Assembly: GCF_900115225.1 (NCBI RefSeq)
Contig: NZ_FOVR01000004.1
Location: 124,001 to 188,000, forward strand
Source: Cohaesibacter marisflavi
GTDB taxonomy: Bacteria > Pseudomonadota > Alphaproteobacteria > Rhizobiales > Cohaesibacteraceae
Direction: 5' to 3'
DNA: 64,000 bases
Under the pieces are notes generated by a model that was given only the letters and a program-made list of their open reading frames with translations, was not told the DNA's origin and did no database searches. A program made the translations under genes and the position numbers. This document shows, in pieces, positions 29,370 through 39,167 of this stretch; positions within the stretch are counted from its first letter, which is position 1, and each line of letters starts with the position of its first letter.

Positions 29370-30683
29370 CTATTCGGCCGCTTCCAGCGGGGCCGCATCC
29401 GCTTTCGGATTGGCCGTATATTGATCAATTCTCTTTTCGATTTCCGGCCGGAAATGGCGGATAAGCCCCTGCACCGGCCATGCTGCAGCATCGCCAAGGG
29501 CGCAGATCGTATGACCTTCCACCTGTTTGGAAACCTCGAACAGCATATCGATTTCTTTCTTCTGCGCCTCGCCGCGCGCCATGCGCTCCATCACACGCCA
29601 CATCCAGCCGGTTCCTTCACGACATGGCGTGCACTGGCCACAGCTTTCATGCTTGTAGAAATAGGAAATCCTGGCAATTGCAGCGACAATGTCGGTTGAT
29701 TTGTCCATCACGATGACCGCAGCCGTGCCCAAACCGGAGCCTAGCTCCTTGAGGCTGTCGAAATCCATCGGGCAATCCATGATCTGGTCTGCCGGAACGC
29801 AAGGGACCGAAGAGCCACCCGGAATAACGGCCAACAGATTGTCCCAGCCGCCGCGAATGCCACCACAATGCTTGTCGATCAGCTCCTTGAAGGGGATCGA
29901 CATGGCTTCCTCGAAAGTCGCGGGCTGATTGACATGGCCAGAAACGCAGAACAGCTTAGTGCCGTGGTTATTCTCCGCACCGAAGCCCTTGAACCAGTTG
30001 GCCCCGCGCCGCAGGATCGTAGGTGCAACGGCGATGGATTCCACATTGTTGACCGTCGTCGGGTAGCCATAAAGGCCCACATTGGCCGGGAATGGCGGTT
30101 TGAGACGCGGCTGCCCCTTCTTGCCTTCCAGCGATTCCAGAAGGGCAGTTTCTTCACCGCAGATATAAGCGCCAGCACCATGGTGCACGATGATATCGAA
30201 ATCATAGCCATGGATGTTGTTCTTGCCGATGAGCTTCTTCTCATAGGCCTCATCCACGGCAGCCTGTAGCCGCTCGCGCTCACGAATGAACTCACCACGC
30301 ACATAGATGAAAGCCGCGTCCGCATTCATGGCAAAGCCCGCAATCAGGCAGCCTTCCACCAGATGATGCGGATCGTTGCGCAGGATTTCGCGGTCCTTGC
30401 AGGTGCCCGGCTCGGATTCATCGGCATTGACAACCAGATAATGCGGGCGCCCTTCCTGCTTTGGCGGCATGAAAGACCATTTAAGCCCAGTCGGGAACCC
30501 AGCACCGCCACGACCGCGCAGACCAGATGCCTTCATCTCATTGATGATCCACTCGCGCCCCTTTTGCAGCAGCCCCTTGGTGCCGTCCCATGAGCCGCGC
30601 TTCAAGGCACCCTCCAGACCCCAATCATGGATGCCGTAAATATTGGTAAAAATCCGGTCCTTATCCTCGAGCATTACGGCCAT
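29370..30683 (-). CDS. nuoF: NADH-quinone oxidoreductase subunit F
   Basis: NuoF is the NADH-oxidising flavoprotein of complex I and binds FMN and cluster N3. The 437-residue product has the NADH/FMN loops [13 protein letters not shown] and [13 protein letters not shown], the [13 protein letters not shown] segment, and the N3 motif [14 protein letters not shown]. The start (ATG, 30683) shares one base with the nuoE stop (TAATG). The gene is complete and standard. Confidence 0.98.
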   Translation of the reverse strand: MAVMLEDKDRIFTNIYGIHDWGLEGALKRGSWDGTKGLLQKGREWIINEMKASGLRGRGGAGFPTGLKWSFMPPKQEGRPHYLVVNADESEPGTCKDREILRNDPHHLVEGCLIAGFAMNADAAFIYVRGEFIRERERLQAAVDEAYEKKLIGKNNIHGYDFDIIVHHGAGAYICGEETALLESLEGKKGQPRLKPPFPANVGLYGYPTTVNNVESIAVAPTILRRGANWFKGFGAENNHGTKLFCVSGHVNQPATFEEAMSIPFKELIDKHCGGIRGGWDNLLAVIPGGSSVPCVPADQIMDCPMDFDSLKELGSGLGTAAVIVMDKSTDIVAAIARISYFYKHESCGQCTPCREGTGWMWRVMERMARGEAQKKEIDMLFEVSKQVEGHTICALGDAAAWPVQGLIRHFRPEIEKRIDQYTANPKADAAPLEAAE

Positions 30684-31732
30684 TATGCATCCCCTCCGCT
30701 CTTACTGGATGAAACCGCACCGGCCTGCACCCGCTTGGAAAAGTCCGTCTCGGCACCAGAGGCCAGCACTTTAGCCTGCTCAATCCAGTTCTCGCGGGCA
30801 ATCCGGCCCCTGAAGGCGAGCTGGCTGTCGATGAAAGCAATATTCTCGTCGGTCCATTGGGCGATCTGGGCAAAGTGGAACACACCGACCCCGTTGAGCT
30901 TTTGCTCAATCTTGGGACCAATACCGCTGATTTCCTTCAGATTATCCGCTTTACCGTCGAGAGGCTCGCGCAGAAGAACCGGCATACCGCTCTCCGCGCT
31001 GCTGTCAGGCTGCCCCCCCTCTGTTGCATCTGATTGGGCGTCTTTTTTAGCGCCCTCAGCCGTTTCGACTTCGTCTTCCGGCTCATCCATTTCGGCGCCA
31101 AGACCCCACTTGACCCGAGAGCCATCATAAAGCGAAGGATCGGTCAGCGTGACGGGGCCGGTTGCCGGAGCAGAGCCCTGTCGGCCTGTCTGGCTTCCCG
31201 GCTCGACAGCCTTGCCAGCCGCAATCTTGTCGATCAGCTCTTCAAAAATCTCCGGCGTCAGATCCTCATAAGTATCCTTGGAGATCTGGATCATCGGCGC
31301 GTTGACGCACGCGCCTGCACATTCCACTTCCTCCCAAGAGAAATCACCATCCTCAGAGAGCGCAAACTGCTTGTCGGCAATCTTGTTCTTGCAGACCCGG
31401 ATCAGATCCCCCGCCCCGCGCAAACGGCACGGCGTGGTGCCGCACACCTGAATATGGGCCTTCTTGCCCACCGGCTGCAGTAGGAACTGGGTATAGAAAG
31501 TTGCCACTTCCAAAACGCGAATATAGGGCATAGACAGCATATCCGCCACATATTCGATCGCAGGCTGGGTCACCCAGCCTTCCTGCTCCTGCGCACGCGT
31601 CAAAAGCGGAATGACCGCCGACGCTTGCCGCCCTTCAGGATATCGACCAATCACATTCCGGGCCCATTCGAGATTCTCCGCTGAGAATTCGAAGCTCTCC
31701 GGCTGTTCGCTATGCAGGCGACGGACACTCAT
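30683..31732 (-). CDS. nuoE: NADH-quinone oxidoreductase subunit E with C-terminal helix-hairpin-helix extension
   Basis: The N-terminal about 175 residues are the thioredoxin-fold [2Fe-2S] subunit. The four cysteines lie in CGTTPC and in CAGAC (the second pair as CxxxC), binding cluster N1a. The protein is 349 residues, roughly twice the E. coli length. After an acidic linker (about 205-250) it ends in a helix-hairpin-helix-like domain, [20 protein letters not shown] with [17 protein letters not shown]. Such tails occur in other alphaproteobacterial NuoE proteins. Their role is unknown to me. Confidence 0.95.
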   Translation of the reverse strand: MSVRRLHSEQPESFEFSAENLEWARNVIGRYPEGRQASAVIPLLTRAQEQEGWVTQPAIEYVADMLSMPYIRVLEVATFYTQFLLQPVGKKAHIQVCGTTPCRLRGAGDLIRVCKNKIADKQFALSEDGDFSWEEVECAGACVNAPMIQISKDTYEDLTPEIFEELIDKIAAGKAVEPGSQTGRQGSAPATGPVTLTDPSLYDGSRVKWGLGAEMDEPEDEVETAEGAKKDAQSDATEGGQPDSSAESGMPVLLREPLDGKADNLKEISGIGPKIEQKLNGVGVFHFAQIAQWTDENIAFIDSQLAFRGRIARENWIEQAKVLASGAETDFSKRVQAGAVSSSKSGGDA

Positions 31733-31828
31733 GTCTGCCGTTCCTCGTTTCTGGTTCGGTTCGCCTCACTCAAAAGGCAAGACCGAAGTTAAAATCAGGG
31801 GCCAGACCAAGGCCCGAATTGCAGTGAC

Positions 31829-33019
31829 CTAGCGGTCCACTTCGCCAAACACCAGATCAAGCGATCCGAGAATGGCGGACACGTCGGCCAGCTGATAACC
31901 ACGAGACAAAAAGTCCATCGCGGAGAGATGCGCAAAGCCCGGCGCGCGAATCTTGCATTTATACGGCTTGTTCGTGCCATCTGAGACGAGATAGACACCA
32001 AACTCGCCTTTTGGTGCTTCCACAGCGGCATAAACCTCACCGGCAGGCACATGGAAGCCTTCCGTATGAAGCTTGAAATGATTGATCAGCGCTTCCATCG
32101 AGCGCTTCATTTCATCGCGCCTTGGCGGCACGATCTTGTCATCCTCGGTGCAAACCGGCCCCTGCCCCTCAGGCTCACGCAGTTTGGTAATGCATTGACG
32201 CATGATCCGCACTGACTGGCGCATTTCTTCCATGCGCATCAGATAGCGGTCATAATTGTCCCCGTGCTTTCCGACCGGAATATCGAATTCCATTTCGCTA
32301 TAGCATTCGTAAGGCTGGCTCCGGCGCAAATCCCACGGCACGCCGCAAGAACGCACCATGGTGCCGGAAAAGCCCCATGCCCATGCATCATCCAGCGCCA
32401 CCACGCCGATGTCGGCATTGCGCTGTTTGAAAATGCGGTTATCGGTCAGCATCGTATCGATATCACCAACCACCTTCAGAAAGGGATCACAGAAAGCCTC
32501 GATATCATCGATCAGGTCTTCGGGCAGATCTTGGCGAACACCGCCGACGCGGAAATAGTTGGCATGCATGCGCGAGCCGCTGGCCCGTTCATAAAAGACC
32601 ATCAGCTTTTCGCGCTCTTCAAAGCCCCACAGAATCGGGGTCAGCGCCCCAACGTCCATCGCCTGCGTTGTGATATTGAGGATATGATTGAGAATGCGCC
32701 CGATCTCGCAATAAAGAACACGGATCAGCTGCGCCCGGCGCGGAACCTCCAGCCCCAGAAGACGTTCGACCGCCATGCAGAATGCATGCTCCTGATTCAT
32801 CGGGGCCACATAGTCAAGCCGGTCGAAATAAGGCGTCGCCTGCGAGTAGATCTTATGTTCTATCAGCTTTTCGGTGCCACGATGCAGCAGCCCCACATGC
32901 GGGTCCACCCGCTCGACAATCTCGCCATTCAACTCCAGAACCATACGCAACACACCATGCGCAGCGGGATGCTGGGGCCCGAAGTTGATATTGAAATTTC
33001 TTACCTGCTTTTCAGCCAT
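31829..33019 (-). CDS. nuoD: NADH-quinone oxidoreductase subunit D
   Basis: NuoD is the 49-kDa subunit that lines the quinone site opposite NuoB. The 396-residue product starts [20 protein letters not shown], with the quinone-site His in the HPAAHG loop. It continues with [12 protein letters not shown] and ends in the family signature DLVFGEVDR. No hydrogenase-type nickel ligands are expected or seen. It is separate from NuoC, unlike the fused NuoCD of enterobacteria, and lies 28 bases after nuoC. Confidence 0.97.
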   Translation of the reverse strand: MAEKQVRNFNINFGPQHPAAHGVLRMVLELNGEIVERVDPHVGLLHRGTEKLIEHKIYSQATPYFDRLDYVAPMNQEHAFCMAVERLLGLEVPRRAQLIRVLYCEIGRILNHILNITTQAMDVGALTPILWGFEEREKLMVFYERASGSRMHANYFRVGGVRQDLPEDLIDDIEAFCDPFLKVVGDIDTMLTDNRIFKQRNADIGVVALDDAWAWGFSGTMVRSCGVPWDLRRSQPYECYSEMEFDIPVGKHGDNYDRYLMRMEEMRQSVRIMRQCITKLREPEGQGPVCTEDDKIVPPRRDEMKRSMEALINHFKLHTEGFHVPAGEVYAAVEAPKGEFGVYLVSDGTNKPYKCKIRAPGFAHLSAMDFLSRGYQLADVSAILGSLDLVFGEVDR

Positions 33020-33047
33020 AGCGCGTCAATCCCCTCTCAGTCCCTAA

Positions 33048-33650
33048 TCAGCCTTCGGCCTTTTCGTCTCCGGGAAGAACATAATCAACGCCCTCCCAGG
33101 GACTGAGAAAATCAAAATTGCGAAACTCCTGTGCGAGTTTCACCGGCTCATAGACGACGCGCTTTTTCTCGTCGTCATAATGCACTTCATAATATCCGGT
33201 CAGCGGAAAATCCTTACGCAGCGGGTGGCCGTCAAACCCATAGTCTGTCAGCAGGCGGCGCAAATCAGGGTGTCCGGCAAACAGGATGCCATACATGTCA
33301 TAGGCTTCGCGCTCGAACCAGTTGGCGCCGGGAAAGACACCACAGATGGAATCAACATAACTAACTTCATCCGTTTTGATCTTGATGCGGACCCGCGCAT
33401 TCTGCTTCGGGCTCAGCAAGTGATAGACCACATCAAAACGCTCTGGACGTGCGGGATAATCAACGGCGGTAAGGTCTATGAAGGAGACGAATTTGAGACG
33501 GGGATCATCGCGCAAAATCCGTGTGATCTCGACGATATCATCACGCTTGGCATTGACGGTCAGCTCGCCAAAGGCAATCTGCCAATCGATGATTTTGCCA
33601 TCCAATACCAATTCGATATAGTCACCGAGATCTCTTAGTGTCTCGTCCAT
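33048..33650 (-). CDS. nuoC: NADH-quinone oxidoreductase subunit C
   Basis: NuoC is the 30-kDa peripheral-arm subunit without redox cofactor. The 200-residue protein has the conserved [20 protein letters not shown] region, the [20 protein letters not shown] signature and [20 protein letters not shown], all of the NuoC/NDUFS3 family. It follows nuoB after a 90-base spacer in which I see no further gene. Confidence 0.97.
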   Translation of the reverse strand: MDETLRDLGDYIELVLDGKIIDWQIAFGELTVNAKRDDIVEITRILRDDPRLKFVSFIDLTAVDYPARPERFDVVYHLLSPKQNARVRIKIKTDEVSYVDSICGVFPGANWFEREAYDMYGILFAGHPDLRRLLTDYGFDGHPLRKDFPLTGYYEVHYDDEKKRVVYEPVKLAQEFRNFDFLSPWEGVDYVLPGDEKAEG

Positions 33651-33740
33651 ACGATCGTCCTCATAAAAGCCAAAACGGCCCTTTTCCTATAATCGGCGAC
33701 ATTGCGGTCCCCGCCGATCAGCAATTCTTTCATACAAGCA

Positions 33741-34322
33741 TCAGCGCTCGATCGATCCCGTGCGCCTGATCTTCTTCTGCAATAACAGCACCCCATAGAG
33801 CAGCGCTTCCGCCGTTGGCGGGCAACCGGGCACATAAATGTCGACCGGAACAACCCGGTCGCAGCCCCTTACAACACTATAGGAATAGTGATAATAGCCC
33901 CCGCCATTGGCGCAGGATCCCATGGAAATGACATAGCGAGGCTCGGGCATCTGGTCATAGACCTTGCGCAAGGCCGGAGCCATTTTGTTGGTCAAAGTGC
34001 CCGCAACAATCATCACGTCAGACTGACGGGGCGAGCCGCGCGGCGCAAAGCCGAAGCGCTCGCAGTCATAGCGCGGCATGGACATTTGCATCATCTCGAC
34101 TGCACAGCAGGCCAGTCCGAAGGTCATCCACATGAGAGAACCGGTACGCGCCCAGGTGATCAGATCATCGGCTGCGGTAACCAGAAACCCCTTGTCGGAG
34201 AGATCCGCACGCATTTGAGATACAAACGGATCGTCATGGCCAATAGGCTTGCCTGTCTTTGGGTCAAGAATGCCCTTGGGCTGCTGGGCGACCAGTGCCT
34301 GATTTTGTTCGCTTAGTCCCAT
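33741..34322 (-). CDS. nuoB: NADH-quinone oxidoreductase subunit B
   Basis: NuoB holds cluster N2, the last electron carrier before quinone. The 193-residue product has the tandem Cys of N2 in [10 protein letters not shown], plus the [14 protein letters not shown] and [11 protein letters not shown] motifs that supply the remaining ligands. I place the start at 34322 (MGLSEQNQ); the ATG overlaps the nuoA stop by 10 bases. The first 40 residues before the core are variable among relatives. Confidence 0.97.
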   Translation of the reverse strand: MGLSEQNQALVAQQPKGILDPKTGKPIGHDDPFVSQMRADLSDKGFLVTAADDLITWARTGSLMWMTFGLACCAVEMMQMSMPRYDCERFGFAPRGSPRQSDVMIVAGTLTNKMAPALRKVYDQMPEPRYVISMGSCANGGGYYHYSYSVVRGCDRVVPVDIYVPGCPPTAEALLYGVLLLQKKIRRTGSIER

Positions 34323-34678
34323 TCCAGCGCCCCCTTCTTCCATTCATAAACGAATCCGATAGTCAGAATTGCCAGAAAAATCATCATAGATACGAAACCG
34401 AATAGCCCCAGATCGCCGAATGCCACCGCCCACGGAAAGAGAAACGCCACTTCCAGATCAAATATAATAAAGAGAATCGCCACCAGATAGAAGCGCACAT
34501 CAAACGGCATACGCGCATCGTCAAAGGCATTGAAGCCACACTCATAAGCAGAGAGTTTTTCCGGATCGGGGTTTTTGAACGCCACGATAAAGGGAGAGAC
34601 AAGCAGGGCAAGACCGATAATCAGAGAGATGCCGATAAATATGATAATGGGAAGATAATCTAAGAGCAGCTCTTCCAT
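34313..34678 (-). CDS. nuoA: NADH-quinone oxidoreductase subunit A
   Basis: NuoA is a three-helix membrane subunit near the quinone channel. The 121-residue product starts [16 protein letters not shown], contains [20 protein letters not shown] (the conserved Cys-bearing loop) and the [17 protein letters not shown] helix. The ATG at 34678 has GAGGA about 10 bases upstream; the longer frame to 34747 overlaps the promoter region. It is the first gene of the nuo operon. Confidence 0.97.
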   Translation of the reverse strand: MEELLLDYLPIIIFIGISLIIGLALLVSPFIVAFKNPDPEKLSAYECGFNAFDDARMPFDVRFYLVAILFIIFDLEVAFLFPWAVAFGDLGLFGFVSMMIFLAILTIGFVYEWKKGALEWD

Positions 34679-34718
34679 GATAGTCGGTCCTCTCGAATAG
34701 GGTCCTTCACTTGACATA

Positions 34719-34755
34719 GCCAATAGGTGTCGATCTAGGAGCGGCAATATGTCAA
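34719..34755 (-). promoter_or_regulatory. Probable nuo operon promoter region
   Basis: A perfect CTTGACA -35 element (TTGACA at 34750-34755 on the minus strand) lies about 75 bases before nuoA. The expected -10 zone (about 34727-34733) reads CGACAC, which is poor, so only the -35 half is convincing. The rest of 34756-35270 has no gene. It contains an 11-base perfect tandem repeat (CACGAATATGA twice, 35010-35031), a small dyad GTGAA-A-TTCAC (35109-35119), and the AT-rich leader of the downstream kinase gene. Confidence 0.4.
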
Positions 34756-35270
34756 GCGAAAACTGAGACAGGATTAAGGTTGTGGTCCTCGTACAACCTC
34801 GACCTTTGCACGCTTACCTCAGCAGAAACACTTAAGCAAGGGTCATTGACCAATTTTGTCGCAGATAGCTACTAACAGCGAAGATCACCGCAAAACTGAT
34901 GCACAGGTCGAATCGCACCCACAGAAACAATACGTACAACGAAGGTCAAACCACTTCCTAAACACAGCTCAAGATAAAGTGTCACCGACATATTCACAAT
35001 TCCTGACTGCACGAATATGACACGAATATGAGGCCCTGCCCCACATTCACCAGGTCGACCGATTGCCCAATTTTTATACTATAGTCGCAGTTTCTTCAAA
35101 ATAAGTCTGTGAAATTCACGGATTCTATTGTAAGTCGGACAGCAAGTTTGATTTTTTTCGGGGCGAGAAGAAAAAAACTATTTAAGAGTCGCAGCACGAA
35201 ATTTTCATAGAGCGACGGGACGCTCGCTCACAGTCTTTCACGACGATCAACCAAAAATGAGGCAAGTCTG

Positions 35271-36374
35271 ATGAAAACAGCAACAATCGGCTCCGCAATG
35301 ATCGATATCATTACCATTGTTGCCGACAATGACATTGAGCGCATTTCCATGACCAATGCGCACAATTCATTTTTGATGCTCGAGCAAGGTCGCAAAATTG
35401 ATGCGCTGAACATCTCCACCCATGTCGGTGGTGGTGCCATTAATGCTGCGGTTTCCTTGTCGCGCCTTGGCAATGAAGTGACACCGAACGTCAAAATCGG
35501 CGAAGACATTGAAGCTGAGATGGTTCGTCAGCTTCTGGAACGCGAAGGTCTTTCCGACACGGGGCTCATGACAACAGACAAGGCCATCACCGGTTGTTCC
35601 GTGATGATCGCGTCCCACGACCGCAACGCATCGATCTTTACTGCTCGTGGCGCAAACTGCCGGGTGACTGACGAAGACATCCACGAAGGCATCTTCGATG
35701 GCGCTGAACTTTTGCATATCGCTCCGATGTCCAACGAGTCGGCCGAAGCCTTCCCGATGATCTGCCAGCGCGGCAAGGAAGCCGGCGCCTTCGTCGTTGC
35801 CAACCCAGGCGAACGCCAGATCAATCGTCGTGGCAAGGAATTCCTCGACACGGCGAAGAATATCGATCTGATCAACATCAACCGCGCTGAAGCCGAGTTG
35901 ATGATGCCTGCCCTGCTTGACTATTCCAAGCATTCCAACATGCGCACCGTCAAAATGGACCAGAGCGCCAGCAAGAGCCTCATGACCCGCGGCCTGATCA
36001 TGGACCATGTCCACTGCTCCCTGTCCGGCTTCATGTCTCTGCTGATGTCCATCGGTCCGAAATACATTCTCATCACCGATGGCACTGGCGGCGCTTATCT
36101 GGGCAGCGAAGAAGGCATCTATCATTGCCCGATCAAGAAAACCAATGTGCGCGGCACAGCCGGTGCGGGTGATGCATTCACCTCCACATTCGGCGCCATC
36201 CTTGGCGCTGGCGCCACGCCGGAGAAAGCGCTGCAGATCGCAACTATCAACTCTTCCTCGGTTTGTGAATATGTTGATACCCAGAGCGGACTGCTGACTA
36301 TCGAAGAAGCAGAAAAGCGCTGGGAAGCTGACAAGAAAGATTTGCCCGTTTCCTTCTGGGCCTGGCAGGACTAA
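35271..36374 (+). CDS. PfkB-family carbohydrate/nucleoside kinase
   Basis: This 367-residue ribokinase-fold kinase has the substrate-loop Gly-Gly motif STHVGGGAINAAVSLSRLG near residue 45 and the PfkB signature 2 GTAGAGDAFTSTFGA, whose catalytic base is D301. An insert of roughly 35 residues (about 208-245, with LLDYSKHSNMRTVKMD) makes it longer than the common 300-330. The phosphorylated substrate, a sugar or a nucleoside such as adenosine, cannot be told from sequence. It forms a single-gene unit with an AT-rich leader and its own terminator, and lies divergent from nuo. Confidence 0.88.
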   Translation: MKTATIGSAMIDIITIVADNDIERISMTNAHNSFLMLEQGRKIDALNISTHVGGGAINAAVSLSRLGNEVTPNVKIGEDIEAEMVRQLLEREGLSDTGLMTTDKAITGCSVMIASHDRNASIFTARGANCRVTDEDIHEGIFDGAELLHIAPMSNESAEAFPMICQRGKEAGAFVVANPGERQINRRGKEFLDTAKNIDLININRAEAELMMPALLDYSKHSNMRTVKMDQSASKSLMTRGLIMDHVHCSLSGFMSLLMSIGPKYILITDGTGGAYLGSEEGIYHCPIKKTNVRGTAGAGDAFTSTFGAILGAGATPEKALQIATINSSSVCEYVDTQSGLLTIEEAEKRWEADKKDLPVSFWAWQD

Positions 36375-36400
36375 GTCCTCCAAACAAGATCCTTCAGAAA

Positions 36401-36432
36401 AGGCCGCAGCAGCTCGCTGTGGCCTTTTTTTG
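36401..36432 (+). terminator. Intrinsic terminator of the PfkB-family kinase gene
   Basis: A 10-bp stem (36401-36410 with 36416-36425, one G-U pair, 5-base loop) is followed by a run of T (36426-36431). It lies 27 bases after the stop codon. Between it and the tRNA-Asp terminator (36433-36644) I see no gene. Confidence 0.88.
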
Positions 36433-36644
36433 TACCTGACTGCCAGAGACGCCCAAAACGTAAGAACACTCCTTAAAAACGCTCTCAGGCACAGTGCGAC
36501 GCCTGTGACGCACAAACCGGAATCAAATCTACAGAGAGCGCCCATCGAGCGCGCTTCGTACCTCAATCAGCCAATGCGCAAAGAGACACGCCGCCAGAAT
36601 AGAGGCGCCAAACGCAGAACAGAAAAAATCAGGAAGGGACATAC

Positions 36645-36665
36645 AAAAAAAGCCGCATTCGCGGC
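36645..36665 (-). terminator. Terminator of the tRNA-Asp pair
   Basis: The stem GCCGC/GCGGC (36652-36656 with 36661-36665, loop ATTC) is followed on the minus strand by seven T residues (36651-36645). It lies 42 bases after the 3' end of the distal tRNA-Asp. Confidence 0.8.
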
Positions 36666-36707
36666 CATCATGTCACAACAATGTCAAATCAGACTGTCAT
36701 GAGAAAA

Positions 36708-36784
<77 letters not shown>

Positions 36785-36831
36785 GCATTTCATGCCAACA
36801 ATCAAAACTGATTGCCAGCGCGGTTTTGGGA

Positions 36832-36908
<77 letters not shown>

Positions 36909-36966
36909 ATTTACCCGAACCACACTTGGGCGCCGCCGAAGCGACTGTTCCGTGTGGAGTGGCGCT

Positions 36967-36995
36967 GAAATACGACGCGGACGACGCTAAGTCAA
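36967..36995 (-). promoter_or_regulatory. Promoter of the tRNA-Asp pair
   Basis: TTGACT (36990-36995) and TATTTC (36967-36972) on the minus strand are separated by 17 bases. Transcription would begin near 36960, about 50 bases before the first tRNA-Asp. The adjoining stretch 36996-37269 shows no gene and separates the two divergent tRNA pairs. Confidence 0.6.
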
Positions 36996-37269
36996 GCGCA
37001 TTAGAAATTCTTTTTGTGAAAATTTCACAGTCCTTTTGCAGAACCGGCCTATTCCTGCGGATTCCCCTGTTGGAAACCTGATTTTATCCAAAGGCACGAT
37101 CTGGTGGCCGCTCAATAAAAGTGCGCATCCACCTCAAAATTATCCTGCAAGATCAGAAACAACCCTCTTTTTGGCCCCGTGATGGATAAGATTCCCACAC
37201 TGAATTTTTCACCGCCTCGACCACACACCTCGATTTCCCCAGAGAAAGAATTCAACTGTCATTTTTTTG

Positions 37270-37298
37270 TTGCATGCTTGGCACTCAGCCTCTAAAAG
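37270..37298 (+). promoter_or_regulatory. Promoter of the tRNA-Val pair
   Basis: TTGCAT (37270-37275) and TAAAAG (37293-37298) are separated by 17 bases. The predicted start near 37305 lies about 15 bases before the first tRNA-Val, typical for tRNA transcription units. Confidence 0.65.
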
Positions 37299-37319
37299 CA
37301 GCTCACGCACATTGGGTAC

Positions 37320-37396
37320 GGGTGATTAGCTCAGCTGGTTAGAGCATCTCGTTTACACCGAGAGGGTCGGGAGTTCGAATCTCTCATCACCCACCA
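37320..37396 (+). tRNA. tRNA-Val (anticodon TAC), copy 1
   Basis: The 77-base gene has acceptor GGGTGAT pairing with ATCACCC, D-arm TAGCTCAGCTGGTTAGAGC, anticodon stem TCTCG/CGAGA with loop TTTACAC (anticodon TAC), T-loop AGTTCGAAT, and encoded ACCA. It is the first of two identical copies on the plus strand. Confidence 0.97.
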
Positions 37397-37534
37397 TTCC
37401 CCAAGCTTCCAGATACTGGCAGCATATGATGTCATCCAGATGGTTTGACATCAGCAAATACGGGAACGATGAGCGAGCAGCGCTTCAAATGAAACGCTCT
37501 TCACTACTGATATCTGATCGTAGTGAAACAAAGT

Positions 37535-37611
37535 GGGTGATTAGCTCAGCTGGTTAGAGCATCTCGTTTACACCGAGAGGGTCGGGAGTTCGAATCTCTC
37601 ATCACCCACCA
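37535..37611 (+). tRNA. tRNA-Val (anticodon TAC), copy 2
   Basis: This gene is identical to the copy at 37320-37396 and is separated from it by 138 bases with no evident promoter, so both may derive from one transcript. The 250 bases after it (37612-37861) contain no gene I can support. Confidence 0.97.
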
Positions 37612-37861
37612 TTCTTCTTTCCTCAAATTGGCAGCGTTGGTCCTTATCCAATCAATTTGATCTGTCCGTGCATCTGTGTTTGCGCAGAAATTGCCCTAGA
37701 GCTTTATGAGCCCCAGAACCTCCAGAGGAGCCGAAGAGAGATTCGACAGTCCCTCCACGCTTTCTCTCTCCATAGGCGGCTTTTCTGGCATCTGGGGCAT
37801 CAACAACTGGCATGCAATGAGCGAGAACCGCATACCAACCTTACCCCTTAGTCCATTTTCA

Positions 37862-38371
37862 TCATGCCACATGATGGCGCAGGGACTTCAGGAAGGCATG
37901 AACGTCTTTTTCCGTGCCACGCCCCTCAAAGCCCTCCAAAAGCTCCTCAGTCCAGCCCTCAGCGGGCGCCAACTCGCTCATGAGCACGTCGTAGCGATCC
38001 ATTTCCTCATAGGTGAGCGGCAACCGTGAGGCCGCATCAAGCAGCCCCAGCAACTCATGTACCTTCAGCATGATGACGAACGCCCGCGTCATTGGATCGA
38101 GCAACTTGGGATCATCGCGCCAATTTCGGCCGCCAAACACCTCTTGCGTCACCCGCTGCCCTGCCCCCAGACAATCAAAATGCATACAGCCCCGATAGCC
38201 CTGCTGTTCGCGCTCTTCATAAATCTTGCAGGTTTGACAGTCAGACAATTGCGGGCAAGGCTCACCGTTTGGCTTGTCGATCGGAAAGTCTTCCGATTTG
38301 TCAAAAGCCAAACAGACGCAACAGAGCGCAGCGCATTTCTCGCAGTCGGGCGTCAGCAAAATTTGGGTCAT
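37862..38371 (-). CDS. Cysteine-cluster protein, unknown function
   Basis: This 169-residue protein has a striking N-terminal Cys array: CEKCAALCCVC near residues 9-19, then Cys in GEPCPQLSDCQTCK, and GYRGCMHFDCLGAGQ. The pattern CxxCxxxCC...GCxxxDCxGAGQ resembles a Cys-cluster domain that I know from the N-terminus of some actinobacterial pentapeptide-repeat proteins. Metal or iron-sulfur binding is plausible. The C-terminal about 90 residues are helical and acidic. The ATG at 38371 has AGGTGG just upstream, better than the longer frame to 38476. It stands alone downstream of hup. Confidence 0.75.
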   Translation of the reverse strand: MTQILLTPDCEKCAALCCVCLAFDKSEDFPIDKPNGEPCPQLSDCQTCKIYEEREQQGYRGCMHFDCLGAGQRVTQEVFGGRNWRDDPKLLDPMTRAFVIMLKVHELLGLLDAASRLPLTYEEMDRYDVLMSELAPAEGWTEELLEGFEGRGTEKDVHAFLKSLRHHVA

Positions 38372-38529
38372 GGTCCACCTTTCGGTTTCTTCCCGGGCTC
38401 CCTTCAAGGAGGAGCGCATCGGATTAGCAGGGAAGCGACAGGATTGTCTTGGTCTGGTGCGGAGCGTTTCGGTCACGAAGAGCGCCGCCTATGGTTCAGG
38501 TGACGCTTATACAGGCAATCCTTCAACGT

Positions 38530-38560
38530 AAAAACCCCCGATCCATATGAGACCGGGGGT
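38530..38560 (-). terminator. Intrinsic terminator of the HU gene
   Basis: The stem ACCCCCG/CGGGGGT (38534-38540 with 38554-38560) is followed on the minus strand by TTTTT. It lies 34 bases after the hup stop. Confidence 0.8.
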
Positions 38561-38593
38561 CAAATTCTTGCAGCGACGTGAAATATACCGCTC

Positions 38594-38872
38594 TTATTTG
38601 CTGTTAACAGCGTCCTTCAGACCTTTACCAGCCTTGAATTTAGGCGTTTTGGAAGCAGGAATCTGAATGGTGTCACCGGTGCGGGGGTTACGACCTTCAG
38701 TCGCAGCACGTTCGGTTACAGAAAAGTTGCCGAAGCCGATGATACGGACTTCGTCGCCGCTTTTCAGGGTATCAGAAACGATGTCAAACAGCGCATCAAC
38801 CGCTTCGCCAGCCTGTGCTTTGGTGAGATCTGCTTTTTCCGCCACAGCAGAGATCAGTTCGTTCTTGTTCAT
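38594..38872 (-). CDS. hupB: DNA-binding protein HU
   Basis: HU is a small histone-like dimer that bends and compacts DNA. The 92-residue product starts MNKNELISAVAEKADLTKAQ. It carries the signature GFGNFSVTERAATEGRNPRTG in two parts (GFGNFSVTERAA, then GRNPRTGDTIQIPAS), the beta-arm with the DNA-intercalating Pro. Placement right downstream of lon is the common lon-hup order. The 295-base spacer to lon contains the lon terminator and presumably the hup promoter. Confidence 0.97.
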   Translation of the reverse strand: MNKNELISAVAEKADLTKAQAGEAVDALFDIVSDTLKSGDEVRIIGFGNFSVTERAATEGRNPRTGDTIQIPASKTPKFKAGKGLKDAVNSK

Positions 38873-39065
38873 ATTATCTTCCTTTTCGGTTCAATCGCAA
38901 AAGCTCATGGTCCTTCGCAATGCTTCACCACTAAGAATCAACACACCTTGGGAAATACCAGACGCGGAATGCGACAATCTGGTGAATTGGGTCAGAAATC
39001 AAGAGGGAATTTCGCAGAAATCAGCCATTTCTGTGGGTTTAAACAGGAATTAACAGATACAAAAC

Positions 39066-39097
39066 GAAAAAAGGCCCTTCCTACATAGGAAGGGCCT
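39066..39097 (-). terminator. Intrinsic terminator of lon
   Basis: An 11-bp perfect stem (39072-39082 with 39087-39097, loop ACAT) is followed on the minus strand by TTTTTT. It lies about 70 bases after the lon stop. A plus-side CAATTTTT makes it roughly symmetrical. Confidence 0.88.
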
Positions 39098-39167
39098 CAA
39101 TTTTTCATCCATGACACAAAGACCATGAACCAAATCGATCGAAAAAACCCGACCGATTCTGCGGTTT

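Noticed and set aside
35367-36566. 399-codon open frame on the minus strand
   Set aside because: Antisense of the PfkB-family kinase and running through its terminator; no recognisable domain.
37320-37611. Mobile element or integration site at the repeated tRNA genes
   Set aside because: No integrase, direct-repeat fragment of a tRNA 3' end or foreign-looking cargo is present; the repeats are complete tRNA genes.
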